A DNA stretch of 64,000 nucleotides. It comes from Streptomyces sp. Je 1-369 (GTDB lineage Bacteria; Actinomycetota; Actinomycetes; Streptomycetales; Streptomycetaceae). Shown here one piece after another: positions 18,825-27,807 of the stretch; position 1 is the first letter of the stretch; each line of letters opens with the position of its first letter. The DNA is taken from assembly GCF_026810505.1 (NCBI RefSeq), contig NZ_CP101750.1, positions 1,083,448 to 1,147,447 on the forward strand. The letters run 5' to 3'. The notes beneath the pieces were generated by a model that saw only the letters and a program-made list of their open reading frames with translations, ran no database searches and was not told where the DNA came from. A program made the translations under genes and the position numbers.

Positions 18825-20012
18825 TCAGTGGCCGCCCTTCACCGCCCGGAGGAGCACGAACTTCGGGTCGCTCGCCACGACGTCCGCGGTGCCGAAGAGC
18901 TTGCGGAGCTTCAGGTGGTAGCCGAGGTGCCGGTTGCCGATGACCCACAGCTCGCCGCCGGGGCGCAGCGCGGCGCGGGCGCCGGTGAACATGCGGTGGG
19001 CGGTGGCGCCGGTCGTGGCCTGGTGGCTGTGGAACGGCGGGTTGTTCAGGACGACGTCGACCGTCCCCTGCGGTACGGCCGAGAGGGCGTCGCCCGCCAC
19101 GAAGTGGGCCTCGGCACCGTCGGGGGCGTTGGCGCGGAACGTGGCCTCGGCGGAGGCGACGGCCTGGAACGACTCGTCGATGAAGGTGACCGTGGCGTCG
19201 GGGTCGGCGACGGAGGCGGCGGTGCCGAGCACGCCGTTGCCGCAGCCCAGGTCCACGACGTGGGCGCCGCCCCGGGCGCGCGGCAGGTGCTTGAGGAAGA
19301 AGCGGGTGCCGATGTCGAGGCGGTCGGCGCAGAAGATGCCCGCGTGGTTGACGACGGTGAGGCCGGCGCCCGCCCCGGAGTCGGCGGGCAGCACGTAACG
19401 GCCCGGCCAGGGGCTGGTGCCTGCCGTGCGCGCCGGGTCGGGGGCGCTGAAGATGAGCCGTGCCTTCTGGCGGGCCAGGGAGGTCCTGGTGGGGCCGATG
19501 ATCCGCTCGAAGAGCTCCAGCGTCGAGGTGTGGATCTCGGTGACCATGCCGGTGCCGATGACGGCCGTGCCTTCGTGCAGGGCGGGCGCGAGCCGGTGGA
19601 GCTGGTCCTCCAGGAGCGCGAGGCTCTTCGGTACGCGGACGAGGAGCACGTCGACGCGGGCGGGCGGCGCGTCCCTGGTCGTCAACAGCCGTGCCGCGTC
19701 CGGCGCGTGGCCCGCGCGCGCGAGGTTGGCGCGGGTCGCCTGCTGTGCGAGGAACGAATCGGTGATCTGCACCGGCACGCGCGCGTGCCCGGCGAGCGCG
19801 GTGGTCAGCGCGCCCCACCGGTCACCGAGGACGGCCACCGTCCCGGAGAGGTCGACGGTCGCGGGGAACCCGTCGGGCGCCGCGTCCTCCTCGCCCGCGA
19901 GCTGCCGCAGCAGATAGGCGTCGGCCGCCGACCAGGCGCGCAGCTGGTCGCGGGGGTCCTCCGGGAAGCGGGTGAGGTCGTACGCGCCCCATGACGTGCT
20001 CAAACGGTTCAT
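18825..20012 (-). CDS. RsmC/RlmG-type class I SAM methyltransferase
   Basis: 395 residues. The C-terminal half is a small-methyltransferase (MTS) domain: VVDLGCGNGVLGTAASV binds SAM, and VVLNNPPFHSHQ (NPPF at 324-327) is the catalytic motif of N6/N2 nucleobase methyltransferases. The N-terminal half is a degenerate methyltransferase-like domain, as in RlmG and RsmC, which methylate a guanine N2 in 23S or 16S rRNA. RNA specificity cannot be read from the sequence. It stands alone, 43 bases from the NUDIX gene upstream, which is transcribed in the same direction. Confidence 0.85.
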   Translation of the reverse strand: MNRLSTSWGAYDLTRFPEDPRDQLRAWSAADAYLLRQLAGEEDAAPDGFPATVDLSGTVAVLGDRWGALTTALAGHARVPVQITDSFLAQQATRANLARAGHAPDAARLLTTRDAPPARVDVLLVRVPKSLALLEDQLHRLAPALHEGTAVIGTGMVTEIHTSTLELFERIIGPTRTSLARQKARLIFSAPDPARTAGTSPWPGRYVLPADSGAGAGLTVVNHAGIFCADRLDIGTRFFLKHLPRARGGAHVVDLGCGNGVLGTAASVADPDATVTFIDESFQAVASAEATFRANAPDGAEAHFVAGDALSAVPQGTVDVVLNNPPFHSHQATTGATAHRMFTGARAALRPGGELWVIGNRHLGYHLKLRKLFGTADVVASDPKFVLLRAVKGGH

Positions 20013-20055
20013 CGTGCCCTCAGGCTAACGGAGAGCGGGCCGACGGCTTCCCAGG

Positions 20056-20538
20056 TCACTGTCCCGCCGGGGCCGGCTCGAACCAGGCGGGCTCGTCCGC
20101 GAGCGCTCGCTTGATCCGCGACAGCGAGAACTCGTGCAGTTCGGGCAGCGCGTCCACCTCGAACCACGCGACTTCCAGCGACTCGTCGTCGTTGACCCGC
20201 GCCTCACCGCCGACGGCGCGGCAGCGCAGGGTGATGTCCATGTACTGGCACGTGTCGCCGTTGTCGTAGGTCACCGGTTCGAGTGCCTGGACCAGGACGA
20301 CGCGTTCGGGCACGCAGTGCACGGCCGTCTCCTCGTACACCTCGCGCACCGCGCACTGCGCGGGCTGCTCGCCCGGGTCGGGGATGCCGCCGATCGCCGA
20401 CCACCTGCCGTTGTCGGAGCGCCGTCCGAGCAGCACCCTTCCCTCGTCGTCGAAGACGATGGCGGTGACTCCGGGGAGCCAGAGCAGCTGCTGGCCGGCG
20501 TCGGCGCGGATGGTGCGGATGAAGTCAGGAGTAGCCAT
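20056..20538 (-). CDS. NUDIX hydrolase
   Basis: 160 residues. The NUDIX box lies at about 51-73 (GIPDPGEQPAQCAVREVYEE): Gly51, Glu58 and the REVYEE core with Glu66, Glu69 and Glu70 for magnesium; Thr replaces the usual Gly after the EE pair. GRWSAIGG before the box and FVWFEVDAL-like text after it fit the ADP-ribose/MutT-like family. Substrate is unknown: house-cleaning of nucleoside diphosphate derivatives is the family role. The helix after the box and C-terminal FEPAPAGQ end normally. Confidence 0.9.
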   Translation of the reverse strand: MATPDFIRTIRADAGQQLLWLPGVTAIVFDDEGRVLLGRRSDNGRWSAIGGIPDPGEQPAQCAVREVYEETAVHCVPERVVLVQALEPVTYDNGDTCQYMDITLRCRAVGGEARVNDDESLEVAWFEVDALPELHEFSLSRIKRALADEPAWFEPAPAGQ

Positions 20539-20624
20539 GCTCCGACCCTAACGGCGATGCGCCGCCGTCCAGTCGGGGGCCGGGGTCGTCGACCCGGGCC
20601 CCGCGCTCGGCAGTTGCTCCCCGG

Positions 20625-22241
20625 CTACTTCCGACCGGTGCTCCGCCGGGCCCGCGCCGCCGACGTCACGGCCCAGCCGAAACCGCCCGCGGCGATCAGG
20701 ACCAGGATGCCCTCGGGGAGCACGCCGAGACGGGTCGCGGGGGTCTGCGAGGAGCGCAGCGGGACCTCCTCGACGAGCGAGTCGGCGGTGTACCACGTCG
20801 TCTTCGACCTGATCTTCCCGTCCGGCATGATGACGGCGCTGACGCCGCTGGTCACCGGGACGGCGACGGCGCGGCTGTGCTCGACCGCGCGGATCCGGGA
20901 CATGGCGAGCTGCTGGTAGGTCATCTCGCTGCGGTCGAAGGTGGCGTTGTTGCTGGGTACGGAGAGGATCTGGGCGCCGTTGGTGACGGTGTCGCGCACG
21001 GCCCAGTCGAAGGCGGCCTCGTAGCAGGTCGCGATGCCCACCTTCGTGCCTGCCATGGTGAAGACGCCGGGGTCGGTGCCGCGGCTGAAGTCCCTGCGCA
21101 CCTTGTCGACGTCGCTGCTGAACGCGCTGACGAGCGAGCGCAGCGGGATGTACTCGCCGAACGGCTGGATCTGCCGCTTGTCGTACGTGTCCGTGGGGCC
21201 CTTCTTCGGGTCCCAGAGGATCTGCTCGTTGTAGAGCTTGCCGTTCTCGTTCTCGACGACCCCGCCGACGGAGACCGGCGCGTCGATGGCCTTGACCGCG
21301 CCCTCGATCGCGAGACGGGCGTCGGGGTTGGCGAAGGGGTCGATGTCGGAGGAGTTCTCCGGCCACAGGACGAGGTCCGGGCGCGCCACCCTGCCGGCCT
21401 TCACCTCGGCGGCGAGGCGTTCGGTCTCACGGACGTGGTGGTCGAGGACGGCGCGGCGCTGCGCGTTGAAGCCGAGGCCCGCGCGCGGGACGTTGCCCTG
21501 GATCGCGGCGATGGTCGCCGTGCCGTCCTCCGCCTCGTCGCTGACGAGCGGGCGGGCAGCGAAGGCGCCGACGACGGGGACGAGCACGCTGAGCGCCGCG
21601 ACGGCGGCCGCGCCACGGTGCAGGGCACGGGTGGCGCGTACGTCGACGGCCTGGCGCACCACCTCGTACAGCCCGAAGCCGCAGAGGACGACCGCGAAGC
21701 CGAGCACGGGGGTGCCGCCGAGTGCGGCGAGCGGCAGGAACACGCCGTCCGCCTGGCCGAAGGCGATCTTCCCCCAGGGGAACCCGCTGAACGGCACACG
21801 CGCGCGTGCCGCTTCTCCGGCGATCCACAGAGCGGCCGCCCAGAGCGGATATCCGGGCAGCCGTGAGACGGCCGCGATGCCGGCGCCCACGAGGGCGACG
21901 AAGACCGCTTCGACGGCGGCGAGCGCCAGCCAGGGGCCGGGGCCGACCTCCACACCGGTCCACACGAGGAGCGGCAGGAGGAAGCCGAGGCCGAAGAGGT
22001 AGCCGAGGCCGAGGCCCGCCTTCCAGGTGCGGCCGCGCAGACACCAGGCGAGCGCGCCGAAGGCGGGGAGCGCCAGCCACCACAGGGTGCGGGGCGGGAA
22101 GCTGACGTAGAGCAGCACTCCGGAGAGGGCCGCCACGGCGGCGGGCACGAACCGGCGCAGGAGGCGCGTGGCGCGGGAGGCCTGCGGGGGCTGCGGATCG
22201 AGCTGATCCGGCTCGTCTACGGAGGTGGTGGTGGCGGTCAC
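20625..22241 (-). CDS. lnt: Apolipoprotein N-acyltransferase
   Basis: 538 residues from GTG 22241; there is no strong ribosome-binding site, and longer in-frame starts exist, so the N-terminus is uncertain. Six or so hydrophobic segments (30-230) precede a periplasm-facing nitrilase domain. The catalytic triad appears as Glu295 (VLWPEN), Lys355 (YDKRQIQPFGEYIPLR) and Cys406 (GIATCYEAAFDWAVRD). A last membrane helix lies near the C-terminus. It adds the third acyl chain to lipoproteins, an activity known in actinobacteria. Divergent from the Wzy-like gene. Confidence 0.92.
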   Translation of the reverse strand: MTATTTSVDEPDQLDPQPPQASRATRLLRRFVPAAVAALSGVLLYVSFPPRTLWWLALPAFGALAWCLRGRTWKAGLGLGYLFGLGFLLPLLVWTGVEVGPGPWLALAAVEAVFVALVGAGIAAVSRLPGYPLWAAALWIAGEAARARVPFSGFPWGKIAFGQADGVFLPLAALGGTPVLGFAVVLCGFGLYEVVRQAVDVRATRALHRGAAAVAALSVLVPVVGAFAARPLVSDEAEDGTATIAAIQGNVPRAGLGFNAQRRAVLDHHVRETERLAAEVKAGRVARPDLVLWPENSSDIDPFANPDARLAIEGAVKAIDAPVSVGGVVENENGKLYNEQILWDPKKGPTDTYDKRQIQPFGEYIPLRSLVSAFSSDVDKVRRDFSRGTDPGVFTMAGTKVGIATCYEAAFDWAVRDTVTNGAQILSVPSNNATFDRSEMTYQQLAMSRIRAVEHSRAVAVPVTSGVSAVIMPDGKIRSKTTWYTADSLVEEVPLRSSQTPATRLGVLPEGILVLIAAGGFGWAVTSAARARRSTGRK

Positions 22242-22474
22242 TCGGGGAGTGTACGGCGCGTCACCTGGGCGCCGACAGCTCGGTACGGGGGCGGTGGGCG
22301 GCTGCTGCCGGACCGGCCCTCGGGGCCCGTTCGATGAATCGTTCCTGCACAACTGGTCCCAAAGCGGGGCGTCAGCCGTTAGCGTGTGGCCGAGTCCCCG
22401 AGGCCCGTCCGGTCCACGTCAACGTGGAGCGGTCCGCGCCGGTGGGGGCCCGTCATATTCCGGGGGGCGACGGG

Positions 22475-23530
22475 GTGGGGTCAACGGGTACGGCCGCTTC
22501 GGCCTGTCCGGCAGCGGCGCACGAGCGGCGGAGCGCGTCCGACGCGACGGGCGGGGCGCTGCTCGGCGCCTGTGCCGCGTGGGCGCTGATCACCGCCGGT
22601 GTGCACGGCGGCAGCCCCGAAGGAATGCTCCTCGCGGTGCTCGCCGTGGCCGCGGGGTACGCGGGCGGACGGATCTGCGGAGCGCTGCTTCCCGTCGCCG
22701 CGCCGTGTGCGGGCGCGCTCGCCGGGTTCGGTCTCGCCGTGGGGGCGCCCCGTCTCACGCTCAGCCCCTCCTCTCCTCTGGGCCACACCGGTGCCACCGC
22801 CGCGTTGCTGATCCTTGCCGCCGGTGCGGCCTGCTGCGCGGCCTGGGCGGCCCGGACCCCTTCGCTCCGCCTCGCGCTGCGGCTGCTCGCCGCGGGGATC
22901 GCGGGCGCGGCGGCGGTCCTCGGCTCACCGGTCGGCTGCGCCGGCGCCGTCGTGGTGCTGCTCTGCTCGCTCGCGGCGGCGCGGGTGCGGAACCGGGCCC
23001 TGGGCATCGTCGGGCTCGCCGCCGCGTCGGTCCTGTTCACCGGGGTGTCCCTGGCCCTGGCCGACGACTCGCTCCCGGAGGGGCTGACCGCACCGCTGGA
23101 GGGCAGCGTCGGCCACCACCGCGTGGTGCTGTGGCAGGACGCGCTGACCCTCGCGGAGCGGGAGCCCGCCATGGGCGTGGGCCCGGGCCGGTTCGGTGAT
23201 GTCAGCCCGGTCGCCGCCGACGACCTCGTGGCGGACGGCAAGCCGCACTCCGCCACGCTCCAGCAGGCGTCGGAGCAGGGCGTCGTCGGCGTGGCACTGC
23301 TGGCGGCGGTGTTCTGCTGGCTCCTCTACGCCCTGTGGCGCTCCCCCGGCTCGACGCAGGTCGTCCTGTCGGCAGGGGCTGCCCTCACAGCGCTGACGGC
23401 CGTGGCGGCGGTCGGGAACGCACTGAGCGTGACGACGGTGACGACGGGGGCGGGCCTGCTTGCGGGCATCGCGACGGCGCGGCCTCTGACCGCGGGACGC
23501 CACGAGGAGGACCCCTCGCTCACCGGCTGA
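22475..23530 (+). CDS. O-antigen ligase-like polytopic membrane protein
   Basis: About 351 residues from GTG 22475 (start inferred from GGGGGG upstream; earlier starts are possible). Around ten hydrophobic segments flank a soluble loop with VGHHRVVLWQDALTLAEREPAMGVGPGRF and PHSATLQQASEQGVVGVALL. The short W-AL-....P-.GVGPG-F pattern and following H-.-.-LQ-..E-G-.G are the signature of the Wzy_C / O-antigen ligase superfamily. Gram-positive members are thought to transfer or polymerise surface glycans. No glycan gene cluster is adjacent. Confidence 0.75.
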   Translation: MGSTGTAASACPAAAHERRSASDATGGALLGACAAWALITAGVHGGSPEGMLLAVLAVAAGYAGGRICGALLPVAAPCAGALAGFGLAVGAPRLTLSPSSPLGHTGATAALLILAAGAACCAAWAARTPSLRLALRLLAAGIAGAAAVLGSPVGCAGAVVVLLCSLAAARVRNRALGIVGLAAASVLFTGVSLALADDSLPEGLTAPLEGSVGHHRVVLWQDALTLAEREPAMGVGPGRFGDVSPVAADDLVADGKPHSATLQQASEQGVVGVALLAAVFCWLLYALWRSPGSTQVVLSAGAALTALTAVAAVGNALSVTTVTTGAGLLAGIATARPLTAGRHEEDPSLTG

Positions 23531-23552
23531 GTCCGGCACCGCGGCTCCGGAC
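23531..23552. terminator. Possible bidirectional hairpin terminator
   Basis: GTCCGG (23531-23536) and CCGGAC (23547-23552) can pair around a ten-base loop in the 24-base gap between two convergent genes. There is no U-tract, which is usual for Streptomyces. Position is the main support. Confidence 0.45.
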
Positions 23553-23554
23553 GG

Positions 23555-24103
23555 TCAGCTTGCGGTGCCCTTGAGACCGAGCCGCGCCCGGATCGCCCGC
23601 ACCGCCGACTCCGCGTCGTCGACCGTCACCGTGAACTTGTGGCCGTCGCCCAGGCTGAGCACCAGGCCCTCGCCGCGCCTGACCACCACGGCGGTGCCCT
23701 TCTCGGGGCGCCAGCGGTAGCCCCAGCCGCCCCACTGGCGGGGCGTCACGGCGGGGGCGAAGTCCGCGCCGACGACTTGGGAGAGCGGGATGAGGCGGCG
23801 CGGCAGGCCCAGGTGGCCGCAGCGCACCTCCAGGTAGTCCTTCTCGACCTTCACGGCCACGTGGACGAAGGCGAGTGTCCCGAAGAGCATCAGGAGTCCG
23901 ACGGCGATGCATCCGACGACGGACATGACCAGCGGCAGGATGCCCGAGGTCCACATGGAGTCGACCGCGAGCTCGATGCCGAGCGCCAGACAGGCGGCAC
24001 CGGCGCACGCCAGGAGCCACTGGGCGCGGTTGGTGGCGCGTCCGGTCCAGACTTCGTGCGGGCTGTCGGATGCGGCCCGCTCTTCGGGGGCTTGGTCCTT
24101 CAT
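23555..24103 (-). CDS. Membrane protein with C-terminal PH-like domain
   Basis: 182 residues from ATG 24103. Two membrane helices (about 29-45 and 56-80) are followed by a soluble domain: YLEVRCGHLGLPRRLIPLSQVVGADFAPAV, then WGYRWRPEKGTAVVVRRGEGLVLSL and a closing VDDAESAVRAIRARLG helix. This layout matches the bacterial PH-like membrane proteins that are common and uncharacterised in actinomycetes. No catalytic motif is visible. It lies 61 bases downstream of the racemase gene and in the same direction. Confidence 0.75.
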   Translation of the reverse strand: MKDQAPEERAASDSPHEVWTGRATNRAQWLLACAGAACLALGIELAVDSMWTSGILPLVMSVVGCIAVGLLMLFGTLAFVHVAVKVEKDYLEVRCGHLGLPRRLIPLSQVVGADFAPAVTPRQWGGWGYRWRPEKGTAVVVRRGEGLVLSLGDGHKFTVTVDDAESAVRAIRARLGLKGTAS

Positions 24104-24164
24104 GCATCCGAGACTACTCAGATTCCGCCGCGGGGCCACCGCGTCACGGAGAGCGACCGCCGGG

Positions 24165-24953
24165 TCAGAGCGCCGGGCTGGTCTCCGCGAGCATGCGCCC
24201 CTCGGCGTACGCGAGCGCCTCGCGGGGCAGCTGCTCCGCGCGCCCGCTGAGCAGCACGGTGAGGCCGGGCACCACGTCCGCGGCGCCGATGTTGGCACCG
24301 GCCCTGCGCAGCGCCTGGGCCGCCACCGCACCGGCCGAACCGTGCAGGACCAGGGGCGGCTGTCCGGGCTGCTGGACGGCGGCACGAATACGCTCGGCGA
24401 CCAGTTCGTAATGGGTGCAGCCCAGGACGACGGCCCTTACATCCGGTGGCGTGAGGGCCGCCGCGGCGGCGATCGTCTCGTCGATGGCCTCCTCGTCCGC
24501 GTACTGCACGGCGTCGGCGAGACCGGGACAGGGCACCTCGGTGACGGCGACGCCGTTCGCGAATTCTTCGATGAGTCCACGCTGGTAGGGGCTGCCGGTG
24601 GTGGCGGGGGTGGCCCAGATGGCCACGGGTCCGCCGCCCGCGGCCGCGGCGGCGGGCTTGATCGCCGGGACGGTCCCGATGACCGGGAACTCCGACTCGA
24701 AGCGGGCCCGCAGGGTGGGCAGCGCGTGCACGGACGCGGTGTTGCAGGCCACGATCAGCGCGTCGGGGCGGTGCGCGGCCGCGGCCTCGGCGACGGCGAC
24801 GGCACGTGCGGTGAGGTCCTCCGTCGTACGCGGGCCCCAGGGCATGCCGTCCGGGTCGGAGGAGAGGATGAGATCGGCGTCGGGTCGAAGGCGACGCACC
24901 GCGGCCGCCGCGGCGAGCAGTCCGATGCCGGAGTCCATGAGCGCGATCTTCAC
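24165..24953 (-). CDS. Aspartate/glutamate racemase family, MurI-like
   Basis: 262 residues from GTG 24953. The three MurI-type motifs are present: ALMDSGIGLLAAAAAVRRL with the substrate-binding DSG, VACNTASVHALPTL with the first catalytic Cys, and VVLGCTHYELVAERI with the second. The usual third loop GGL after DSG is changed (GIGLL, Gly to Leu), so it may be a secondary racemase rather than the cell-wall MurI. Reaction for the family: interconversion of L- and D-glutamate without cofactor. Divergent from the glycosyltransferase gene. Confidence 0.83.
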   Translation of the reverse strand: MKIALMDSGIGLLAAAAAVRRLRPDADLILSSDPDGMPWGPRTTEDLTARAVAVAEAAAAHRPDALIVACNTASVHALPTLRARFESEFPVIGTVPAIKPAAAAAGGGPVAIWATPATTGSPYQRGLIEEFANGVAVTEVPCPGLADAVQYADEEAIDETIAAAAALTPPDVRAVVLGCTHYELVAERIRAAVQQPGQPPLVLHGSAGAVAAQALRRAGANIGAADVVPGLTVLLSGRAEQLPREALAYAEGRMLAETSPAL

Positions 24954-25011
24954 CCGGTCACCATAGTCGATGGGCCCCACAGGCACCGTCCCGTGGGGCA
25001 GACTTCGGCGG

Positions 25012-26202
25012 ATGAGCGCCGTTGCGTGGACCGCCACCGGATCGCTTGCCGCGTGGCTGTGGCTTCTGTTGGGGCAGGGCTTCTTCTGGCGTACCGACGT
25101 GCGTCTGCCACCGCGCGAGGAGCCGGACGACTGGCCTTCGGTCGGTGTCGTCGTCCCCGCGCGGGACGAGGCGGCCGTGCTGGCCCGGAGCCTGCCCTCG
25201 CTGCTCGCGCAGGACTATCCGGGGCGGGCCGAGGTCTTCCTCGTCGACGACGGGAGTTCGGACGGCACGGGCGAGCTGGCACGCGCGCTGGCCGAGCGGC
25301 ACGGCGGTCTTCCGCTGACCGTCGGCTCCCCCGGCGAGCCGCCCACGGGCTGGACGGGCAAGCTCTGGGCGGTACGTCACGGCATCGGCCTCGCCCGTGC
25401 GCGGGACCCCGAATATCTCCTCCTCACCGACGCGGACATCGCCCACGAGCCGGACAGTCTGCGCCGGTTGGTGGCCGCCGCGGGCAGCGGGGGCTACGAC
25501 CTCGTGTCGCAGATGGCCCGGCTGCGGGTGGAGAGCCTGTGGGAGCGCCTGGTGGTCCCTGCCTTCGTGTACTTCTTCGCGCAGCTCTATCCGTTCCGGT
25601 GGATCGCGCGGAAGGGGGCGCGGACGGCCGCCGCGGCGGGCGGCTGTGTCCTGCTGCGCACCGACGCCGCCGAGCGTGCCCGGATCCCCGACGCCATCCG
25701 GCAGGCGGTGATCGACGACGTGGCGCTCGCGCGGGCGGTGAAGAGGTCGGGCGGCCACATCTGGCTGGGCCTCGCCGACGGTGTGGACAGCGTGCGGCCG
25801 TATCCGCGGCTGGCCGATCTGTGGCGGATGGTCTCGCGCAGCGCGTACGCACAGCTGCGGCACAACGTGCCGCTGCTCGTCGGCACGGTCGCGGGGCTCG
25901 CCGTGGTGTATCTCGTTCCTCCGGTGGCGCTGGTCGCGGGGCTCGTGACGGGCAGCCGTGCGGCGGCGGTGGCCGGTGGCCTCGCCTGGCTGGTGATGAC
26001 GGCGACGTATCTGCCGATGCTCCGCTACTACCGCCAGCCGCTCGTCCTCGCGCTCCTGCTGCCGGCAACCGCTTTCCTCTACCTCCTGATGACGGTGGAT
26101 TCCGCGGTGCAGCACTACAGGGGGCGTGGTGCCGCGTGGAAGGGGCGTACGTACACACGCCCCGACGCCAACGCTCCGGAGCCCTCTCCGGAGCAGCCCT
26201 GA
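25012..26202 (+). CDS. Family 2 glycosyltransferase, HpnB-like
   Basis: 396 residues from ATG 25012. One N-terminal membrane helix precedes a GT2 catalytic domain: VGVVVPARDEAAVLARSLPSL, VFLVDDGSSDGTGELA, LLLTDADIAH (DxD metal motif) and DDVALARAVKRSGG. Three hydrophobic helices lie at the C-terminus. The combination of GWTGKLWAVRHG with this topology is characteristic of the hopene-associated HpnB family, though no squalene-hopene cyclase gene is in this window. It converges on the TerD gene, with four bases between. Confidence 0.85.
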   Translation: MSAVAWTATGSLAAWLWLLLGQGFFWRTDVRLPPREEPDDWPSVGVVVPARDEAAVLARSLPSLLAQDYPGRAEVFLVDDGSSDGTGELARALAERHGGLPLTVGSPGEPPTGWTGKLWAVRHGIGLARARDPEYLLLTDADIAHEPDSLRRLVAAAGSGGYDLVSQMARLRVESLWERLVVPAFVYFFAQLYPFRWIARKGARTAAAAGGCVLLRTDAAERARIPDAIRQAVIDDVALARAVKRSGGHIWLGLADGVDSVRPYPRLADLWRMVSRSAYAQLRHNVPLLVGTVAGLAVVYLVPPVALVAGLVTGSRAAAVAGGLAWLVMTATYLPMLRYYRQPLVLALLLPATAFLYLLMTVDSAVQHYRGRGAAWKGRTYTRPDANAPEPSPEQP

Positions 26203-26206
26203 GCGG

Positions 26207-27526
26207 CTACTTCCTGCCGGGCGTCCAGTTCATGCCCCATCCGTAGGCGTGGTCCATGGTGCGCTGTGGGCTCACGCCGCGGTCGGGCACCAGGTAGCGG
26301 GCCTCGCGCTGGACGACGAGGTCGCCGCCGTTGTTGGTGAGCAGGGCCAGGGCGCACACGGTCGAGGGGACCGTGCACTCGTCGAGGGAGAACTCGATGG
26401 GGGCGCCGTGCTGCGGCTGGAGGGTGACCGTGGCGTTGAGGTCGGCGAAGCTGCGCGCCCCTTCGTAGATGGTCACGAAGATGACGATGCGCCGGAAGTC
26501 CTTGATGTGGTCGAGGTTGACGGTGAGGTTCTCACCGGTGGCGACGGCGCCGGTGCGGTCGTCGCCGTCGAGCAGGATGTACGGGGGCTGGTCGATCGCG
26601 CCGAAGGCGTTGCCGAGGGCCTGGACGACTCCCTTGCGGCCGTCGGTGAGTTCGTAGAGGGCGCAGAGGTCGAGGTCGAGGTCGGCGTGCATGGCGACGG
26701 CCCTGCCGAGCTTGGCGCCCCAGCCCTTGAACTGCTTGCGCACCTCCCAGTTGAGGTTCACGCGCATGCCGCCCGAGGTGCCGCCCTGCTTGGTCAGGGA
26801 GACGGACGGCGCGTCCTTCGTCAGCGTGACCTTGGTCAGGCGCACGGGCGCGGCGGGGGCCGGCGGAGGCGCGGGGGCGGCGGGTTGCTGGGTGGCGGGG
26901 GCGGGTGGGGCGGGTGGGGCGGGTGGGGCCATCGGAGCGGGAGGCGCGGCGGGGGCGGGCGCGGGCGGGGCCACGGGCGCCGGAGCGGCGGCCTGCTGCG
27001 GCTCGTCCACCGAGATGCCGTAGTCCGTGGCGAGCCCTTCGAGGCCGCTGCCGTACCCCTGGCCGACGGCACGGAACTTCCAGGCGTTCTGCCGCCGGTA
27101 GAGCTCGCCGAGGACGAAGGCGGTCTCCACGGTGGCGTCCGCGCTGTCATAGCGCGCGAGTTCCGCGCCGTTCGCCGCGTCCAGGACGCGGATGTACAGG
27201 CCGGGCACCCGGCCGAACGTGCCGCCGTCGGCCGACGCGGCGAGCACGACCCTCTCGATCTCCGGCTCCACGCGCGCGAGGTCGACGCTCAGCACATCGC
27301 TGACGCCGGTGCCTGAGGTCGTCTTGCCTTCGTGGCGCACCGCGCCGGAGGAGTGCGCGGGCTGGTTGTAAAAGACGAAGTCCGCGTCCGAGCGCACCTT
27401 TCCGGAAGGCGACAACAACAGTGCGGACGCATCGGTGTCGGGCACTCCGGCCCCGGAACCCCACCCCAATTCGATCCGTACCGCGGGTGCCGGTACGGGA
27501 ACATTCGATCCTTTAGACATTGTCAT
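26207..27526 (-). CDS. Double TerD-domain protein with Pro/Ala linker
   Basis: About 439 residues from ATG 27526 (MTMSKGSNVPVP); a second ATG at 27520 and a third at 27538 are in frame, and GGGGGCGG just upstream favours 27526. The first TerD domain (to about 175) has DADFVFYNQPAHSSGAV and DLARVEPEIERVVLAAS, the calcium-binding strand pattern. A long Ala/Pro linker (about 180-235) joins a second domain with VNLNWEVRKQF, DLDLDLCALYEL and NLDHIKDFRRIVIFVTIYEGARSF. TerD proteins relate to tellurite resistance and calcium-dependent stress responses. Confidence 0.88.
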   Translation of the reverse strand: MTMSKGSNVPVPAPAVRIELGWGSGAGVPDTDASALLLSPSGKVRSDADFVFYNQPAHSSGAVRHEGKTTSGTGVSDVLSVDLARVEPEIERVVLAASADGGTFGRVPGLYIRVLDAANGAELARYDSADATVETAFVLGELYRRQNAWKFRAVGQGYGSGLEGLATDYGISVDEPQQAAAPAPVAPPAPAPAAPPAPMAPPAPPAPPAPATQQPAAPAPPPAPAAPVRLTKVTLTKDAPSVSLTKQGGTSGGMRVNLNWEVRKQFKGWGAKLGRAVAMHADLDLDLCALYELTDGRKGVVQALGNAFGAIDQPPYILLDGDDRTGAVATGENLTVNLDHIKDFRRIVIFVTIYEGARSFADLNATVTLQPQHGAPIEFSLDECTVPSTVCALALLTNNGGDLVVQREARYLVPDRGVSPQRTMDHAYGWGMNWTPGRK

Positions 27527-27807
27527 GTCCGCCCCCATCGCAAGTCGCCGTCCGGCAGGGCCGCCGTTTCCGTTCATGACCAACCTATTACCCGGAGCCC
27601 CCGAAGGCCCACGACCACATCCGGCGGGCCCCGGGGCCAACCCCAGGTAACCCCCCAGGAGCTCGGCCTTTACACGATCCGAACATCGTTCGGCGACCGA
27701 TTTTCCCACGTTCGCTCGCATTGGGGATCCGCTGCCACAGCCGACACGTAAAACAACCCTCTTATCGGTCTCCCCAACCAGCACATCAAGGGCTTAACTT
27801 ATGGAGC

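Noticed and set aside
22334..22474. Longer N-terminus for the Wzy-like gene
   Set aside because: Added residues are low-complexity and lack homology-like text; GGGGGG supports 22475, though not strongly.
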